Source: Pseudokordiimonas caeni (GTDB lineage Bacteria; Pseudomonadota; Alphaproteobacteria; Sphingomonadales; Kordiimonadaceae). From it: a DNA stretch of 64,000 nucleotides. The DNA is taken from positions 63,091 to 127,090 of the forward strand of contig NZ_JAPPRR010000002.1 of assembly GCF_026719705.1 (NCBI RefSeq), in the 5' to 3' direction. This document shows positions 9,341 to 18,363 of the stretch, piece by piece. Each line of letters starts with the position of its first letter. The first letter of the stretch is position 1. The translations under genes and the position numbers were made by a program. The notes beneath the pieces are model-generated. The model saw only the letters and a program-made list of their open reading frames with translations, had not been told where the DNA came from and did not search any database.

Positions 9341-10050
9341 CTTTCCTTGAAGCGATAGCCGACACCATACAGGGTTTCGATCCCGTCGAACTCCTCATCG
9401 GCCTGCCGGAACTTGCGCCGCAGGCGTTTGATATGGCTGTCGATCGTGCGGTCGTCCACATAAACGTCGTCCGAATAGGCGGCGTCCATCAGCTGATCGC
9501 GGCTTTTCACATGGCCCGGATGCTGGGCCAGCGTCTGCAGGATCATGAATTCGGTGACGGTCAGCGTCACGTCATGGCCATTCCAGAGCACGCGGTGGCG
9601 CAAGGGATCGAGCGTGAGGCGGCCGCGCACCATCACCTCGTCGCTCGGGTTTTCGGCAGGTGTCGCCGCCACCGGCGTCGCCCGCATTTCCGACCGGCGC
9701 AAGAGCGAGCGGATACGTTCGATCAGCAGCCGCTGCGAGAAAGGCTTGCCGATATAGTCGTCGGCGCCCATGCGCAGGCCCAGTACCTGATCGATCTCCT
9801 CGTCCTTCGAGGTCAGGAAGATCACCGGCATGTCGGTCACTTCGCGCAGCTTCTTCAGAAGCTCCATCCCGTCCATACGCGGCATCTTCACATCAAGGAC
9901 GGCGAGGTCGGCCGGCTTGGTGGCAAGCGCCTCCCACGCCTTCTGGCCGTCCGGGTAGGTGCGCACACGGAAGCCTTCGGCCTCCAGCGCGATGGTGACG
10001 GAGGTGAGAATGTTGCGGTCGTCGTCAACGAGCGCGATGGTAGCTGTCAT
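9337..10050 (-). CDS. chvI: ChvI-type OmpR-family response regulator
   Basis: The 237-residue regulator has a receiver domain (acidic D9-D10-D11, phospho-acceptor Asp53, Thr80 and Lys82) and a C-terminal winged helix ([27 protein letters not shown]). A longer in-frame reading exists, but the ATG at 10050 has a GGGGGAA ribosome site and gives the typical N terminus [13 protein letters not shown]. It is translated ahead of its kinase chvG. It is divergent from pckA across a 328-bp region holding an 11-bp-period direct repeat of the type OmpR-family proteins bind. Confidence 0.95.
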   Translation of the reverse strand: MTATIALVDDDRNILTSVTIALEAEGFRVRTYPDGQKAWEALATKPADLAVLDVKMPRMDGMELLKKLREVTDMPVIFLTSKDEEIDQVLGLRMGADDYIGKPFSQRLLIERIRSLLRRSEMRATPVAATPAENPSDEVMVRGRLTLDPLRHRVLWNGHDVTLTVTEFMILQTLAQHPGHVKSRDQLMDAAYSDDVYVDDRTIDSHIKRLRRKFRQADEEFDGIETLYGVGYRFKES

Positions 10051-10378
10051 GGCTTCCCCCATTGTTATGCTGCTTGCAGGCAATCGTCGGTGTTGGCCTC
10101 AATTCCGCGAAGCGGTTCAGCCTAAACCAGAATCCATCACGGCGTTAAGCCCGATTTACGACGAAATCGTGGCACGTCGGTGGCACGGGCATGCTGCAAA
10201 GGCTTGGTGCGCCTGCCTGCAGAAGAATCCGGTTGACCAATCGGGGCATTTCATACAGTTTGGCCCCAACCGGCGAAGACCGGATAATACCAATTCCGTA
10301 CCAACCTAGGAAATAGGCGGCTAAACGGGATGGAAACAATATAACTTGTGGCCCCAAAGTCAGTTGGAGAAATCGACC
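10051..10378. other. Divergent chvI-pckA control region with tandem GTGGCACG repeats
   Basis: This 328-bp stretch between the two divergent starts has no credible gene. It contains two copies of GTGGCACG at 10169-10176 and 10180-10187, an 11-bp period that puts both on one DNA face, as for OmpR-type tandem sites. I found no clear sigma-70 promoter. A sigma-54-like TGGCACG with a downstream GC was rejected on spacing. Confidence 0.4.
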
Positions 10379-11983
10379 GTGCAAGTCAAAGGCGCCTGCC
10401 TCAGCAGCGTCGGCCTTGATGCCCATGGCATCACCGGCGTTCAAACCCAATACTGGAACCTGAACACGCCAGAACTTTACGAGGAAGCCATTCGCCGCGG
10501 CGAAGGCAAGATTGCCGATGGCGGCGCCCTCGTGGTGAAGACCGGCAAGCATACCGGCCGCTCGGCCAAGGATAAATTCACCGTCCGCGATGCCGGCACC
10601 GAAAACACCGTCTGGTGGGGTGATACCAATCGCCCGATGACCCCCGAGGCCTTCGACGCCCTGCATGCAGCATTCCTGCAGCATATGAAGGGCAAGGAAC
10701 TGTTCATCCAGGACCTGTTCGGCGGCTCCGACAAGAACCATCAGGTTTCGGTCCGCACCATTGGCGAGCTTGCCTGGCACAGCCTTTTCTGCCGCACCAT
10801 GCTGATCGTGCCGACAGACGAAGAGCGCAAGGCCTTCCGCCCCGAGTTCACGATCATCAACCTGCCGACCTTCAAGGCTGACCCCGCCACCCACGGCTGC
10901 CGCAGCGAAACCGTGATCGCGGTGAACTTCACCAAGAAGATCATCCTGATCGGCGGCACCGAATATGCGGGCGAGAACAAGAAGTCCGTCTTCTCGATCC
11001 TCAATTACCTGATGCCGGAAGCCGGCGTCATGCCCATGCACTGCTCGGCCAACATCGGCCCCGAGGGCGACGTTGCCATCTTCTTCGGCCTTTCGGGCAC
11101 CGGCAAGACGACGCTTTCCGCCGACAGCAGCCGCACGCTCATCGGCGATGACGAGCATGGCTGGTCGGACGACAGCGTCTTCAACTTCGAAGGCGGCTGC
11201 TACGCCAAGATGATCCGTCTGGACCCCGAGGCCGAGCCCGAGATCTATGCCACCACCAAGCGTTTCGGCACTGTGCTTGAAAACGTGGTGATGGACGATG
11301 CGACCCGCACGCTTGATCTGGATGACAATACGCTCGCCGAGAATACCCGCGGCGCCTACCCCATCCATTTCATCCCGAACACCTCGGAAGAAAACAAGGG
11401 TGGCCGCCCGAAGAATATCATCATGCTGACCGCCGATGCCTTCGGCGTGCTGCCCCCGATCGCGCGGCTGACGCCCGAACAGGCGATGTATCACTTCCTT
11501 TCGGGTTACACCGCGAAGGTTGCCGGCACCGAGATCGGCGTGAAGGAGCCGCAGGCGACCTTCTCCACCTGCTTCGGCGCCCCCTTCATGCCCCGCCACC
11601 CGAGCGTTTACGGCAATCTGCTGCGCAAGAAGATCGCCGAGGGCGGCGTGAATTGCTGGCTGGTGAATACCGGCTGGACCGGCGGCGTGTATGGCACCGG
11701 CCACCGGATGCCGATCAAGGTGACCCGTGCCCTCCTGCACGCGGCGCTTGATGGCAGCCTCAACAGCGCCCCGATGCGGGTCGACCCCTTCTTCGGCTTC
11801 GAAGTACCGACCGAAGTACCGGGCGTGGAAGCCACGATCCTGAACCCGCGTGACACCTGGGCCGACAAGGCCGCCTATGACGCGAAGGCCAGGCATCTGG
11901 TTGGCCTGTTCATCGAAAACTTCGAAACCTTCGTCGACCATGTCGACGATCAGGTAAAAGCCGCCGCGCCGAGTGCGGCGTAA
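10379..11983 (+). CDS. pckA: ATP-dependent phosphoenolpyruvate carboxykinase
   Basis: PckA converts oxaloacetate and ATP to phosphoenolpyruvate, the first step of gluconeogenesis. The 534-residue product has the [10 protein letters not shown]-like substrate loop ([15 protein letters not shown]), the P-loop [11 protein letters not shown] with Lys243, and [13 protein letters not shown] chose the GTG at 10379, with GGAG nine bases upstream; a TTG at 10346 would add eleven residues without a better ribosome site. The gene is divergent from chvI, the usual alphaproteobacterial order, and ends in a strong terminator. Confidence 0.95.
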   Translation: MQVKGACLSSVGLDAHGITGVQTQYWNLNTPELYEEAIRRGEGKIADGGALVVKTGKHTGRSAKDKFTVRDAGTENTVWWGDTNRPMTPEAFDALHAAFLQHMKGKELFIQDLFGGSDKNHQVSVRTIGELAWHSLFCRTMLIVPTDEERKAFRPEFTIINLPTFKADPATHGCRSETVIAVNFTKKIILIGGTEYAGENKKSVFSILNYLMPEAGVMPMHCSANIGPEGDVAIFFGLSGTGKTTLSADSSRTLIGDDEHGWSDDSVFNFEGGCYAKMIRLDPEAEPEIYATTKRFGTVLENVVMDDATRTLDLDDNTLAENTRGAYPIHFIPNTSEENKGGRPKNIIMLTADAFGVLPPIARLTPEQAMYHFLSGYTAKVAGTEIGVKEPQATFSTCFGAPFMPRHPSVYGNLLRKKIAEGGVNCWLVNTGWTGGVYGTGHRMPIKVTRALLHAALDGSLNSAPMRVDPFFGFEVPTEVPGVEATILNPRDTWADKAAYDAKARHLVGLFIENFETFVDHVDDQVKAAAPSAA

Positions 11984-12012
11984 GGCTTACAGGCTAGCAA
12001 TCAAAGAATGCG

Positions 12013-12038
12013 AAACGGGGCCCAAGTGGCCCCGTTTT
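12013..12038 (+). terminator. Rho-independent terminator of pckA
   Basis: A perfect 10-bp stem AAACGGGGCC / GGCCCCGTTT with a 5-nt CAAGT loop ends in TTTT, 30 bp after the pckA stop. Confidence 0.9.
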
Positions 12039-12125
12039 CAATATATTCCATCGACTGCGATATTGACTGTGCAACCCTAACAGGAAACCATGGCCCGAAG
12101 TCTTCAATAAGCTTTTGAAGTGCCA

Positions 12126-13319
12126 ATGAAGCGATTTGCGCTCCTGTTGACAGTATTCCTCATTTTCTCTTGCTCGGACAAAAGCGGGAACCCTCAATAT
12201 ATCATGGACGTAATGCCAGATGGATCAGACTTCTGGTATATCTCGTGCTCGCCGCGCAGCATCAATGACAGCGGCGTTGTCGTCGGCAACGTAACCTTGG
12301 ATGACGGGACAAAAGCCGGTCGCTTGGTGCCGTTCATTTGGCGTCGACCGGGCTTCCCGGTTCTATTGCGCTCCCCACTGGACTGGGAGACCCGCGACGC
12401 AACGCCCGTAAAGCTCAGGCCGCCGCTCGCCACTCGCATCAATACAAAAGGTCAGATTCTGGGCAGTACGTATGACGCCAACAATCGGCATCACGGCGTC
12501 GAATGGGACTCACGTGGCAGGTTACATCTGCTTCCCCGATCAATAGCAAACGCAGTTGGGCTTGAGTTCAACGACAATGGTCAAATTGCAGGAGCAATTC
12601 GGGCGAGTGATAACAGCCTTTCTGCCTTCCTCTGGGATATACGCAGCCAAATGACCCCCATTCCGGGTATCGAACAAGACCCCTGGGTTCTTCCCGGAGC
12701 AATGAACAATCTTGGCACCGTCGTCTTGGAAAGCCGTTCAGAACTCGGAACACAGTTGTTCCTTTGGGATAAAAAAAACGGCTCCAGGCCCATCGGAAAG
12801 CGCAGACAGTCGTCAATCCATCCGACTGCAATCAACGACAATGGTGCCCTTGTCGCTATTGGGAAAACCTTGAGAGACGACGATGCAAGCGGCGGCTACG
12901 GCCTAAAATTCGAACCCGGGGCTGACGATTTACAGCTGCTCCCCTTGCCTCAGAAGGTGACCGATCCACGCATTGTCGGGGATAAAGGAAAATCCAGTTT
13001 TTCTTATGACGGCCCCCAGCGCTTCAGAGGGACCCACCCGTCAGGTATAAACAATAGCGGGGAAATCGTCGGCACTTCGATCGTGACAACAAAGGGGGTC
13101 GCCAACGGGCAGAAAAATACCAGCGAGGTACGGATTGGTTTGTACTGGCGCGCAGATGGCTCCGTCGTCAGCGTCAACGACCTGGTGCCGGATGGTCAGC
13201 GCTATATTCCGACTGGCGCCACAGACATCAACGAACGCGGTGAAATTCTCGGCCAAGCATCGCTACCGGGCAAGAAAAGTGAGAATCGTTGCTTCGTTCT
13301 AAGCCCATCGCCGAAATAA
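12126..13319 (+). CDS. Putative lipoprotein with HAF-type beta repeats
   Basis: The 397-residue product starts with a lipoprotein signal (MKRFALLLTVFLIFSC, lipid Cys16). It carries at least six spaced repeats of the form xINxxGxIVG (SINDSGVVVG, RINTKGQILG, EFNDNGQIAG, AINDNGALVA, GINNSGEIVG, DINERGEILG), several followed by an aromatic FLWD-like strand; this is the HAF extracellular repeat, thought to build a propeller-like fold. No catalytic residues are recognisable. An upstream GTG is possible, but ATG 12126 fits the signal peptide. Base composition is visibly more AT-rich than in neighbours, which suggests transfer. Function unknown. Confidence 0.75.
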   Translation: MKRFALLLTVFLIFSCSDKSGNPQYIMDVMPDGSDFWYISCSPRSINDSGVVVGNVTLDDGTKAGRLVPFIWRRPGFPVLLRSPLDWETRDATPVKLRPPLATRINTKGQILGSTYDANNRHHGVEWDSRGRLHLLPRSIANAVGLEFNDNGQIAGAIRASDNSLSAFLWDIRSQMTPIPGIEQDPWVLPGAMNNLGTVVLESRSELGTQLFLWDKKNGSRPIGKRRQSSIHPTAINDNGALVAIGKTLRDDDASGGYGLKFEPGADDLQLLPLPQKVTDPRIVGDKGKSSFSYDGPQRFRGTHPSGINNSGEIVGTSIVTTKGVANGQKNTSEVRIGLYWRADGSVVSVNDLVPDGQRYIPTGATDINERGEILGQASLPGKKSENRCFVLSPSPK

Positions 13320-13327
13320 TATACCCG

Positions 13328-13765
13328 TCACCGCCCCATCACTTCATGCTTGATCCGCACCCGGTCCTCCGGCGTCACACCCAATAGCCCGGCGATTTTG
13401 GCGAGTGCGTTGGCTTCGAAATTATCGAGGCTGTCGTCGGCAAGCGCCACCTGCCACAGAAGCCGCACGATTTCCTGCCGCTCGTCCTGGTCCAGCTCGC
13501 GGGCGAGCGTGCGGGTGAATTCGTAAAGGCTGGTTGCTTCGGCCTCGCGCGCTTCGGCGCGGGTGAGGATTTCACCAGCCGACCAGGCATCGAGGCCATA
13601 GCGTTCGGTGAGTGCCTTCAAAAGCGCGGCACGCTCGCCGGCGCTGAAGTCGCCGTCGGCTTTCGATACCTGCACCAGAAGGGCGGCGGTGGCGAGGGCG
13701 AGCTCGTCCTTGGGGCTCGCTTTGCCGGCCTTGAGGCCGAGGAATTCGCTGACGCGGGCAAACAT
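13328..13765 (-). CDS. TerB-family protein
   Basis: The 145-residue, mostly helical protein has the two-fold TerB pattern: ALLVQVSKADGDFSAGERAAL near residues 28-48 and LLWQVALADDSLDNFEANAL near 102-121, each with acidic residues that bind metal in TerB homologues. TerB domains occur in tellurite resistance and in many stand-alone proteins of unknown function. No ter cluster is nearby, so a tellurite role is not supported. It converges with the HAF lipoprotein gene and follows the DNA glycosylase gene by 28 bp. Confidence 0.8.
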   Translation of the reverse strand: MFARVSEFLGLKAGKASPKDELALATAALLVQVSKADGDFSAGERAALLKALTERYGLDAWSAGEILTRAEAREAEATSLYEFTRTLARELDQDERQEIVRLLWQVALADDSLDNFEANALAKIAGLLGVTPEDRVRIKHEVMGR

Positions 13766-13793
13766 GGGGATTTTTCTCCTTCTGTTATGATTT

Positions 13794-14465
13794 TCAGGCG
13801 TCGATGCTCATGGCGAGCACACGGGAAATATGGGCAAGCGGACGGCCGGATTCCACCGCCCATGTGTTGAACGCGTCCTGAACCGCCTTCTTGGCCGCCT
13901 TCGAGGTAGGCTCCTTGTCCACCACGCCTTCGCGCACAAGGGCCGCCACCACATCACGGCCCAGCACAAAGCCATCCTTGCCGATGAAGCGCAGGAAATA
14001 CTGGCCGCTGGTGCCGCCAAGCCGCGAGGCGCGCTTCTTGATCATATCCAGAAGCCCCATGAAATCGCTGCTCGGCCAATCGGCAATCGCGCGGGCGGCG
14101 CTGCCGTGCTCATCCGCGAGCGCGCACAGGAAAGCAGCATTTTCCCGCACGCTTCTGATCTTCACCCCGTTCCTGACGATTCGGGTGTCCGACACCAGCC
14201 GGCCGAGGTCATCATCATCCAGAAACATGCAGCGCACGGGATTGAAGCCCTCGAATGCTTCCTCAAACCCCGGCCATTTATGCTCGATCACCTGCCAGCT
14301 GAAACCGGCCGAGAAAACCGCGCGGGTCATGGCGGCAAGGATGCGGTCATCGGGTGTGGCGGCCAGTTCGTCGGCTGTTTTTATCTCGGGCATTTTTGCT
14401 TCGAGTGCTGCGTCCCCGCCCTTGCGTTTGGCCGCTATCGCCCAGATTTGATCGAAGCTGTGCAT
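13794..14465 (-). CDS. DNA-3-methyladenine glycosylase I family protein
   Basis: The 223-residue protein resembles the TagA (DNA-3-methyladenine glycosylase I) family, which removes 3-methyladenine from alkylated DNA. Supporting features are FSWQVIEHKWPGFEEAFEGF near residues 53-72, the FL(D/E)DDDLGRL segment, the IVRNGVKIRSV stretch and GPYFLRF-like GQYFLRFIGKDGFVLGRDV. The classical zinc-binding Cys/His pattern of E. coli TagA is not obvious, so it belongs to the divergent branch and its activity is uncertain. A GAGGGGAAA ribosome site supports the start. It is divergent from the J-domain gene. Confidence 0.75.
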   Translation of the reverse strand: MHSFDQIWAIAAKRKGGDAALEAKMPEIKTADELAATPDDRILAAMTRAVFSAGFSWQVIEHKWPGFEEAFEGFNPVRCMFLDDDDLGRLVSDTRIVRNGVKIRSVRENAAFLCALADEHGSAARAIADWPSSDFMGLLDMIKKRASRLGGTSGQYFLRFIGKDGFVLGRDVVAALVREGVVDKEPTSKAAKKAVQDAFNTWAVESGRPLAHISRVLAMSIDA

Positions 14466-14558
14466 GGTATTTCCCCTCGTCCATCGTATATATGTGACTT
14501 GCCTTGGGCGCGCTGGCCCGGTAACGACAAGGCCTTATCACCCGGTTATACTGGCATC

Positions 14559-15074
14559 ATGGCGAACGACTATATCAAAAGCTTCGGATTTCCCCGCTGG
14601 GGCGAGTACGGCCGCGACAAGGAGGCCGAACCCGTCCGCATGTGCGATTATGCGGGCTGTTCCGAAAAGGGCTCGCACCCCGCGCCCAAATCGCCGTCCT
14701 CGCCGGAACGCTGGTATTTCTGCCGCGAGCATGCCGCCGAATATAACCGGAACTGGAATTTCTTTCAGGGCATGAGCGACGAGGAAGCCCGGCGCTATAT
14801 GCATGAAGATGCCTCCTCCGAAGCCTTCAGCCAGGCCAACCCCTTTGAATGGGGCGGGGCGGTGGACGAGGACGGCTTCACCTCTGCCGAGGCCCGCGCC
14901 TTCGATACGCTTGAGGTCGATAGCGACGCCGGGCCGGAAATGATCAAGAAGCAATACCGCAAGCTCGCCAAGGTGTGGCACCCCGATGCCAACCCGGGTG
15001 ACCCCGAAGCCGCCGAACGCTTCCATGCCGTGCAGACGGCCTATGAGACCCTGCGCCGCAAGCTTGATTTCTAA
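14559..15074 (+). CDS. J-domain protein with an N-terminal Cys/His cluster
   Basis: The 171-residue protein ends in a J domain (about 110-171) with the HPD tripeptide at 141-143, required to stimulate Hsp70 ATPase. The N-terminal half has Cys29, Cys34, Cys55 and His58 (CDYAGC and FCREH), spaced as in a small metal-binding knuckle. The J domain at the C terminus is the reverse of classical DnaJ. Similar short J proteins are common in alphaproteobacteria and their clients are unknown. The ATG at 14559 gives the standard MANDYIKSFGFPRWGEYG start; longer upstream readings are antisense to the glycosylase gene. Confidence 0.85.
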   Translation: MANDYIKSFGFPRWGEYGRDKEAEPVRMCDYAGCSEKGSHPAPKSPSSPERWYFCREHAAEYNRNWNFFQGMSDEEARRYMHEDASSEAFSQANPFEWGGAVDEDGFTSAEARAFDTLEVDSDAGPEMIKKQYRKLAKVWHPDANPGDPEAAERFHAVQTAYETLRRKLDF

Positions 15075-15096
15075 GATCGATTTCCAGGCCTGATTT

Positions 15097-15570
15097 CTAG
15101 GCGGGCGTCCCGAGCGGGATAGTGAAGCCCGACTTGAACGTATCGATCGCGACAATCGTCTGGAACCGCCCGACCGAAGGATTGGTGAAGAAAAGCTCGC
15201 GCGTGATGCGGTCGTAATCCAGCATGTCCTTCACGGTCATGATCAGCACGAAATCATACTCGCCGGTGACATAATAGCCCTGCTGGACTTCCGGCACCTG
15301 CAGCATCTGCTCGCGAAAAGAATCGATCGACTGGGTGCAGCCATAGGCAAAATTCACCTGCACGATCAGGGTGGTACGCCCGCCGACCGCCTTGGGGTTG
15401 AGGATCGCGATTTCCTTGGCGATCACCCCTTCCTCGCGCAGCCGCTTGATCCGCCGCTGGCATGCCGCCGGCGACAAGCCGACCTCGGCGCTGATCGTTT
15501 CCGCGGTCTGGCGGCTGTTGGCCTGAAGGCGCGCAAGGATCTTGATGTCAAACGCATCGATTTCGATCAT
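15097..15570 (-). CDS. Lrp/AsnC-family transcriptional regulator
   Basis: The 157-residue protein has an N-terminal winged helix (ILARLQANSRQTAETISAEV, then SPAACQRRIKRLREEGVI) and a C-terminal RAM ligand-binding domain with GYYVTGEYDFVLIM. Lrp/AsnC proteins bind amino acids and usually control amino-acid transport or metabolism. It is divergent from two tandem EamA transporter genes, which are its most likely targets. The shared 143-bp region contains AT-rich imperfect dyads. Confidence 0.92.
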   Translation of the reverse strand: MIEIDAFDIKILARLQANSRQTAETISAEVGLSPAACQRRIKRLREEGVIAKEIAILNPKAVGGRTTLIVQVNFAYGCTQSIDSFREQMLQVPEVQQGYYVTGEYDFVLIMTVKDMLDYDRITRELFFTNPSVGRFQTIVAIDTFKSGFTIPLGTPA

Positions 15571-15610
15571 TTGCGGATTTTTTCCTCGTGATATTCGTAA
15601 ATCACGACTG

Positions 15611-15633
15611 ATTTTATCATGAATTCACAAAAT
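15611..15633. promoter_or_regulatory. Imperfect AT-rich dyad, candidate Lrp site
   Basis: ATTTT at 15611-15615 and AAAAT at 15629-15633 flank a centre containing TGAATTCA, within the divergent lrp-EamA region. The size and AT content fit Lrp-type sites; 7 of 11 half-site positions match. Role inferred. Confidence 0.3.
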
Positions 15634-15713
15634 GCGCGAAGATTCATCGCGTGAGATTGGCATATCATGCACGCAATGACAAAATCCCATCACGACACGC
15701 GAGGAGAGTTTTC

Positions 15714-16625
15714 ATGGTTGAGAAAGGGGCCCCCGATACCGCCCGGGCGATGACCTATGGCCTGACCGCCGCCACCATCTGGGGCGCGTGGCCGATCGTC
15801 ACCTCAATCGGCGTCACCGGCAGCGTGCCGGCTGATCTGGTCACGATCCTCCGCTTCCTCGTGGCGGGTCTCTTGCTGCTGCCCTTCGCCTTCCGGGGCC
15901 GGATGACACGCACGGACTGGGCCCGATCGCTCGTCCTCACCTTTGTCGCCGGCGCGGGTTACACCTTCATCGTATCGAACGGCGTGAGCCTCGCGCCCGC
16001 CGCCCACGGCGGCCTTATCATCCCCTCGGGGGTTCTCGTCTTCAGCCTTCTGGGCAGTCATTTCTTCCTAGGTGACCGGCTGACCGCCAACCGGGCCATC
16101 GGGGCGGCGATCATCATCGCCGGCATCTGCGCCATCGCCTCGGCGCGCATGGATGACGGGCTGGCGCTGCAGGGCGATGCGCTGTTCATCGTCGGCGGGA
16201 TGCTGTGGGCGAGTTATACGGTGCTCCTCAAATACTGGAAGCTCGATCCGCTGACCGCCACGGCGCGGATCTCCGTCCTGTCGCTCATCGTCCTTCTGCC
16301 GTTCCTCCCCGATGCCATCGGGCCCCTGAGTGCGGCGCCGGTGGGGGACATACTGCTGCAGGCGGTGTGGCAGGGTGTGATGTCGTCAATCGTCGCCGGG
16401 GTGCTTTTCGGCAAAGCCGTCGCTGTCCTCGGGGCCGGGCGTGCCGCGATCCTCAATTCGCTGACACCGGCGCTCGCCATTCTCCTCGCCATCGTGATCC
16501 TCGGCGACTGGCCGCGCCCGGCAGAATGGATCGGCCTTGTGCTTGTGGTCAGCGGCATGGCGGTGGCCCTTAAGGTGCGCAAGGCGGCGCCGATGCCCCT
16601 CGTCGTCGAAGCCCAGAAGGTCTAG
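15714..16625 (+). CDS. EamA/DMT-family transporter
   Basis: The 303-residue inner-membrane protein has two EamA repeats and about ten hydrophobic helices (for example TAATIWGAWPIV near the start and LTPALAILLAIVILGDWP near the end). DMT proteins export or import amino acids and other small metabolites; the substrate cannot be read from sequence. The ATG at 15714 has a GAGGAGAG ribosome site. It is followed after 91 bp by a paralogue with the same IWGAWP opening and is divergent from an Lrp regulator, so amino-acid efflux is a reasonable guess. Confidence 0.9.
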   Translation: MVEKGAPDTARAMTYGLTAATIWGAWPIVTSIGVTGSVPADLVTILRFLVAGLLLLPFAFRGRMTRTDWARSLVLTFVAGAGYTFIVSNGVSLAPAAHGGLIIPSGVLVFSLLGSHFFLGDRLTANRAIGAAIIIAGICAIASARMDDGLALQGDALFIVGGMLWASYTVLLKYWKLDPLTATARISVLSLIVLLPFLPDAIGPLSAAPVGDILLQAVWQGVMSSIVAGVLFGKAVAVLGAGRAAILNSLTPALAILLAIVILGDWPRPAEWIGLVLVVSGMAVALKVRKAAPMPLVVEAQKV

Positions 16626-16716
16626 GCAAACAATCCCGCTTCCCCGCGCAATCGGAGCACGCTATAGGCTTGCACCATGCCCGTTACACCGGTCTCTTTT
16701 TCGAGGAGTCCCACCG

Positions 16717-17613
16717 ATGACCGTGATCCCGCGCGCTGACCTCGTCAAGGGCCTCACCCTTGGCCTGATTGCCGTTGCCATCTGGGGTGCGTGGCCACTC
16801 GTGACCGCGGCCGGTGTGGGCTCCAACCTCTCGCCGCTGGCCGTTACGTTCCTGCGCTATCTGGTCGCCGGCCTCTGCTTTGCGCCGTTTGCTTTCCGGG
16901 GTGACAACAGCCTGCGAGCATGGACGATGGGCTTTGCCTTCGCGGCCTTTGCGGGTGCCCCGAACACATGGGTGGCCATATCGGGCCTCACGCTCGCCCC
17001 CGCCAGCCACGGCGGGCTTGTGATCCCCGCCTTCGTGATGATCGGCGGCATGGTTGGCGGCCATATCGTGCTTGCCGACCGACTGACCCGTGCCCGGCTT
17101 CTCGGGCTCATGCTGATGATCGGCGGGCTTGTCGTGCTCGCCGCGCCCATGATGGGCGACAATGCAGCGCTTGGCGGCGAGATCCTTTATGCGGTCGCCG
17201 GGATCGGCTGGGCCATCTATAGCGTGCTGATGAAACGCTGGGGCGTGCCGCCCCTGGTGGCCACCGCGCGGCTTGCCTTCATTTCGGGCCTCATGGTGCT
17301 GCCGCTCTGGCCCTCGATCGGGCACGAGATCATGGCTGCAGACCCTGAAGCCGTGCTGCTGCAGGCCGGCTGGCAGGGGCTTTTCTCTACCGTCATCGCC
17401 TTCCTGTTCTTCAGCATGTCGGTGTCGCTCATTGGCGCGAGCCGCGCCTCGGTGCTGAATACAGCGACGCCTGCCATCACGCTGATCCTTGCGAGCTTCT
17501 TGCAGGACGCCGTGGCCGGCCCCGCCGAATGGCTGGCGCTTGCCCTGCTGTTTGCCGGGATGGCGGCCGCACTTGCCCCCGCGCGGCGGGTGGTACTTCC
17601 CGCCGCCGCCTGA
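16717..17613 (+). CDS. EamA/DMT-family transporter, tandem paralogue
   Basis: This 298-residue protein has the same ten-helix, two-repeat EamA architecture as the gene before it. The two share motifs in the same positions: IWGAWP, FLRxLVAGL, LAPASHGGLVIP and a WQGxxSxIxA stretch before the last helices. A GAGGAG ribosome site precedes ATG 16717. The copies are clearly diverged, so this is an old duplication and the two may differ in substrate or form a pair. Substrate unknown. Confidence 0.9.
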   Translation: MTVIPRADLVKGLTLGLIAVAIWGAWPLVTAAGVGSNLSPLAVTFLRYLVAGLCFAPFAFRGDNSLRAWTMGFAFAAFAGAPNTWVAISGLTLAPASHGGLVIPAFVMIGGMVGGHIVLADRLTRARLLGLMLMIGGLVVLAAPMMGDNAALGGEILYAVAGIGWAIYSVLMKRWGVPPLVATARLAFISGLMVLPLWPSIGHEIMAADPEAVLLQAGWQGLFSTVIAFLFFSMSVSLIGASRASVLNTATPAITLILASFLQDAVAGPAEWLALALLFAGMAAALAPARRVVLPAAA

Positions 17614-18264
17614 TCACCAGCCGAAGGTCGGCAACACCGGGTGATTAAGGGGGGCAGCTTCGCCCTCGGGTGCTACTTCGGGCGCCTGCAGCTTCTGCAC
17701 CAGCGGCACGACACCGGCCCAGACCGGCCAGTCGGCCTCCTCGCCGTCACCCGGCGGGGCAGCGCGGACCTTGGCGGCAGCATCCTCGATCTCCATCACC
17801 AGCATGCCGGTGGCCTTGCGCTCCTGCGCTGTCATCGGGCGCAGCTGCGGCCAGCGGCCGGGGGCGAGGCGCTCGAAGAAAAGCTCCATCTGCCGGTCAA
17901 ACTCGGCCTCGTCCGTCACCAGTTCGGGCACGCCGTAGCACATGACGGACCGGTAATTGACACTCGTCGAAAAGCCCGACCGGGCAAGCACCAGCCCATC
18001 GAGCTGTGAAACGGTCACACAGGCCGGATTGCCCGCCGACAGGTGCCGCACCATGCCGCTCGCCGATGAGCCGTGCCAGTAAAGCCGGTTGCCCTCGCGC
18101 CAGTGGCTTGTGGGGATCACATGCGGCTGGCCATCCACGCTGAAACCCACGTGGCACAGGATATGGCTGTCGAGGATCGCATAAACCGTTTCGGTATCGT
18201 AACGGGCACGTTTCAGTCCCCGCCGCACGCGGGACCGGTCGGATTTCTTGAATTCTGCTGTCAT
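17614..18264 (-). CDS. Pyridoxamine 5'-phosphate oxidase-like flavin-binding protein
   Basis: The 216-residue protein matches the split-barrel PNPOx-like family (Pyridox_ox_2 type): RARYDTETVYAILDSHILCHVGFS and HVIPTSHWREGNRLYWHGSSASGMV near the N terminus, then VNYRSVMCYGVPELV. Such proteins bind FMN, F420 or haem, and most are not true PdxH enzymes. It is divergent from a MocR-type regulator, a common pairing in which the regulator controls the split-barrel gene. The start at 18264 was preferred because family similarity starts at about residue 8; the ribosome site is weak. Confidence 0.82.
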   Translation of the reverse strand: MTAEFKKSDRSRVRRGLKRARYDTETVYAILDSHILCHVGFSVDGQPHVIPTSHWREGNRLYWHGSSASGMVRHLSAGNPACVTVSQLDGLVLARSGFSTSVNYRSVMCYGVPELVTDEAEFDRQMELFFERLAPGRWPQLRPMTAQERKATGMLVMEIEDAAAKVRAAPPGDGEEADWPVWAGVVPLVQKLQAPEVAPEGEAAPLNHPVLPTFGW

Positions 18265-18316
18265 GGTCTCGGGTCTCGTTATCGGAATGCTTATCCGCAA
18301 CCACCAATGCCCCATT

Positions 18317-18363
18317 ATTGGCTCCCTTTAAAGAACCACATCCTTTAATATGATGGAGCCAAT
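18317..18363. promoter_or_regulatory. Inverted and direct repeats in the divergent PNPOx/MocR region
   Basis: ATTGGCTCC at 18317-18325 and GGAGCCAAT at 18355-18363 are perfect 9-bp inverted arms 29 bp apart. Inside lie two direct copies of CCTTTAA at 18325-18331 and 18342-18348 (17-bp period). The right arm overlaps the first ATG of the regulator gene, which fits autoregulation or means that translation starts at 18380. Confidence 0.5.

Noticed and set aside
10182-10197. Sigma-54-like TGGCACG sequence before pckA
   Set aside because: The downstream GC falls at N9 from the GG and not N10, so the spacing is wrong.
10145-11941. Long 598-residue antisense reading opposite pckA
   Set aside because: It is a shadow frame in GC-rich coding DNA; the plus strand encodes a complete PckA with its motifs and a terminator.
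13328-13765. Tellurite resistance function for the TerB-like gene
   Set aside because: No other ter gene is nearby and the TerB domain alone does not imply tellurite resistance.
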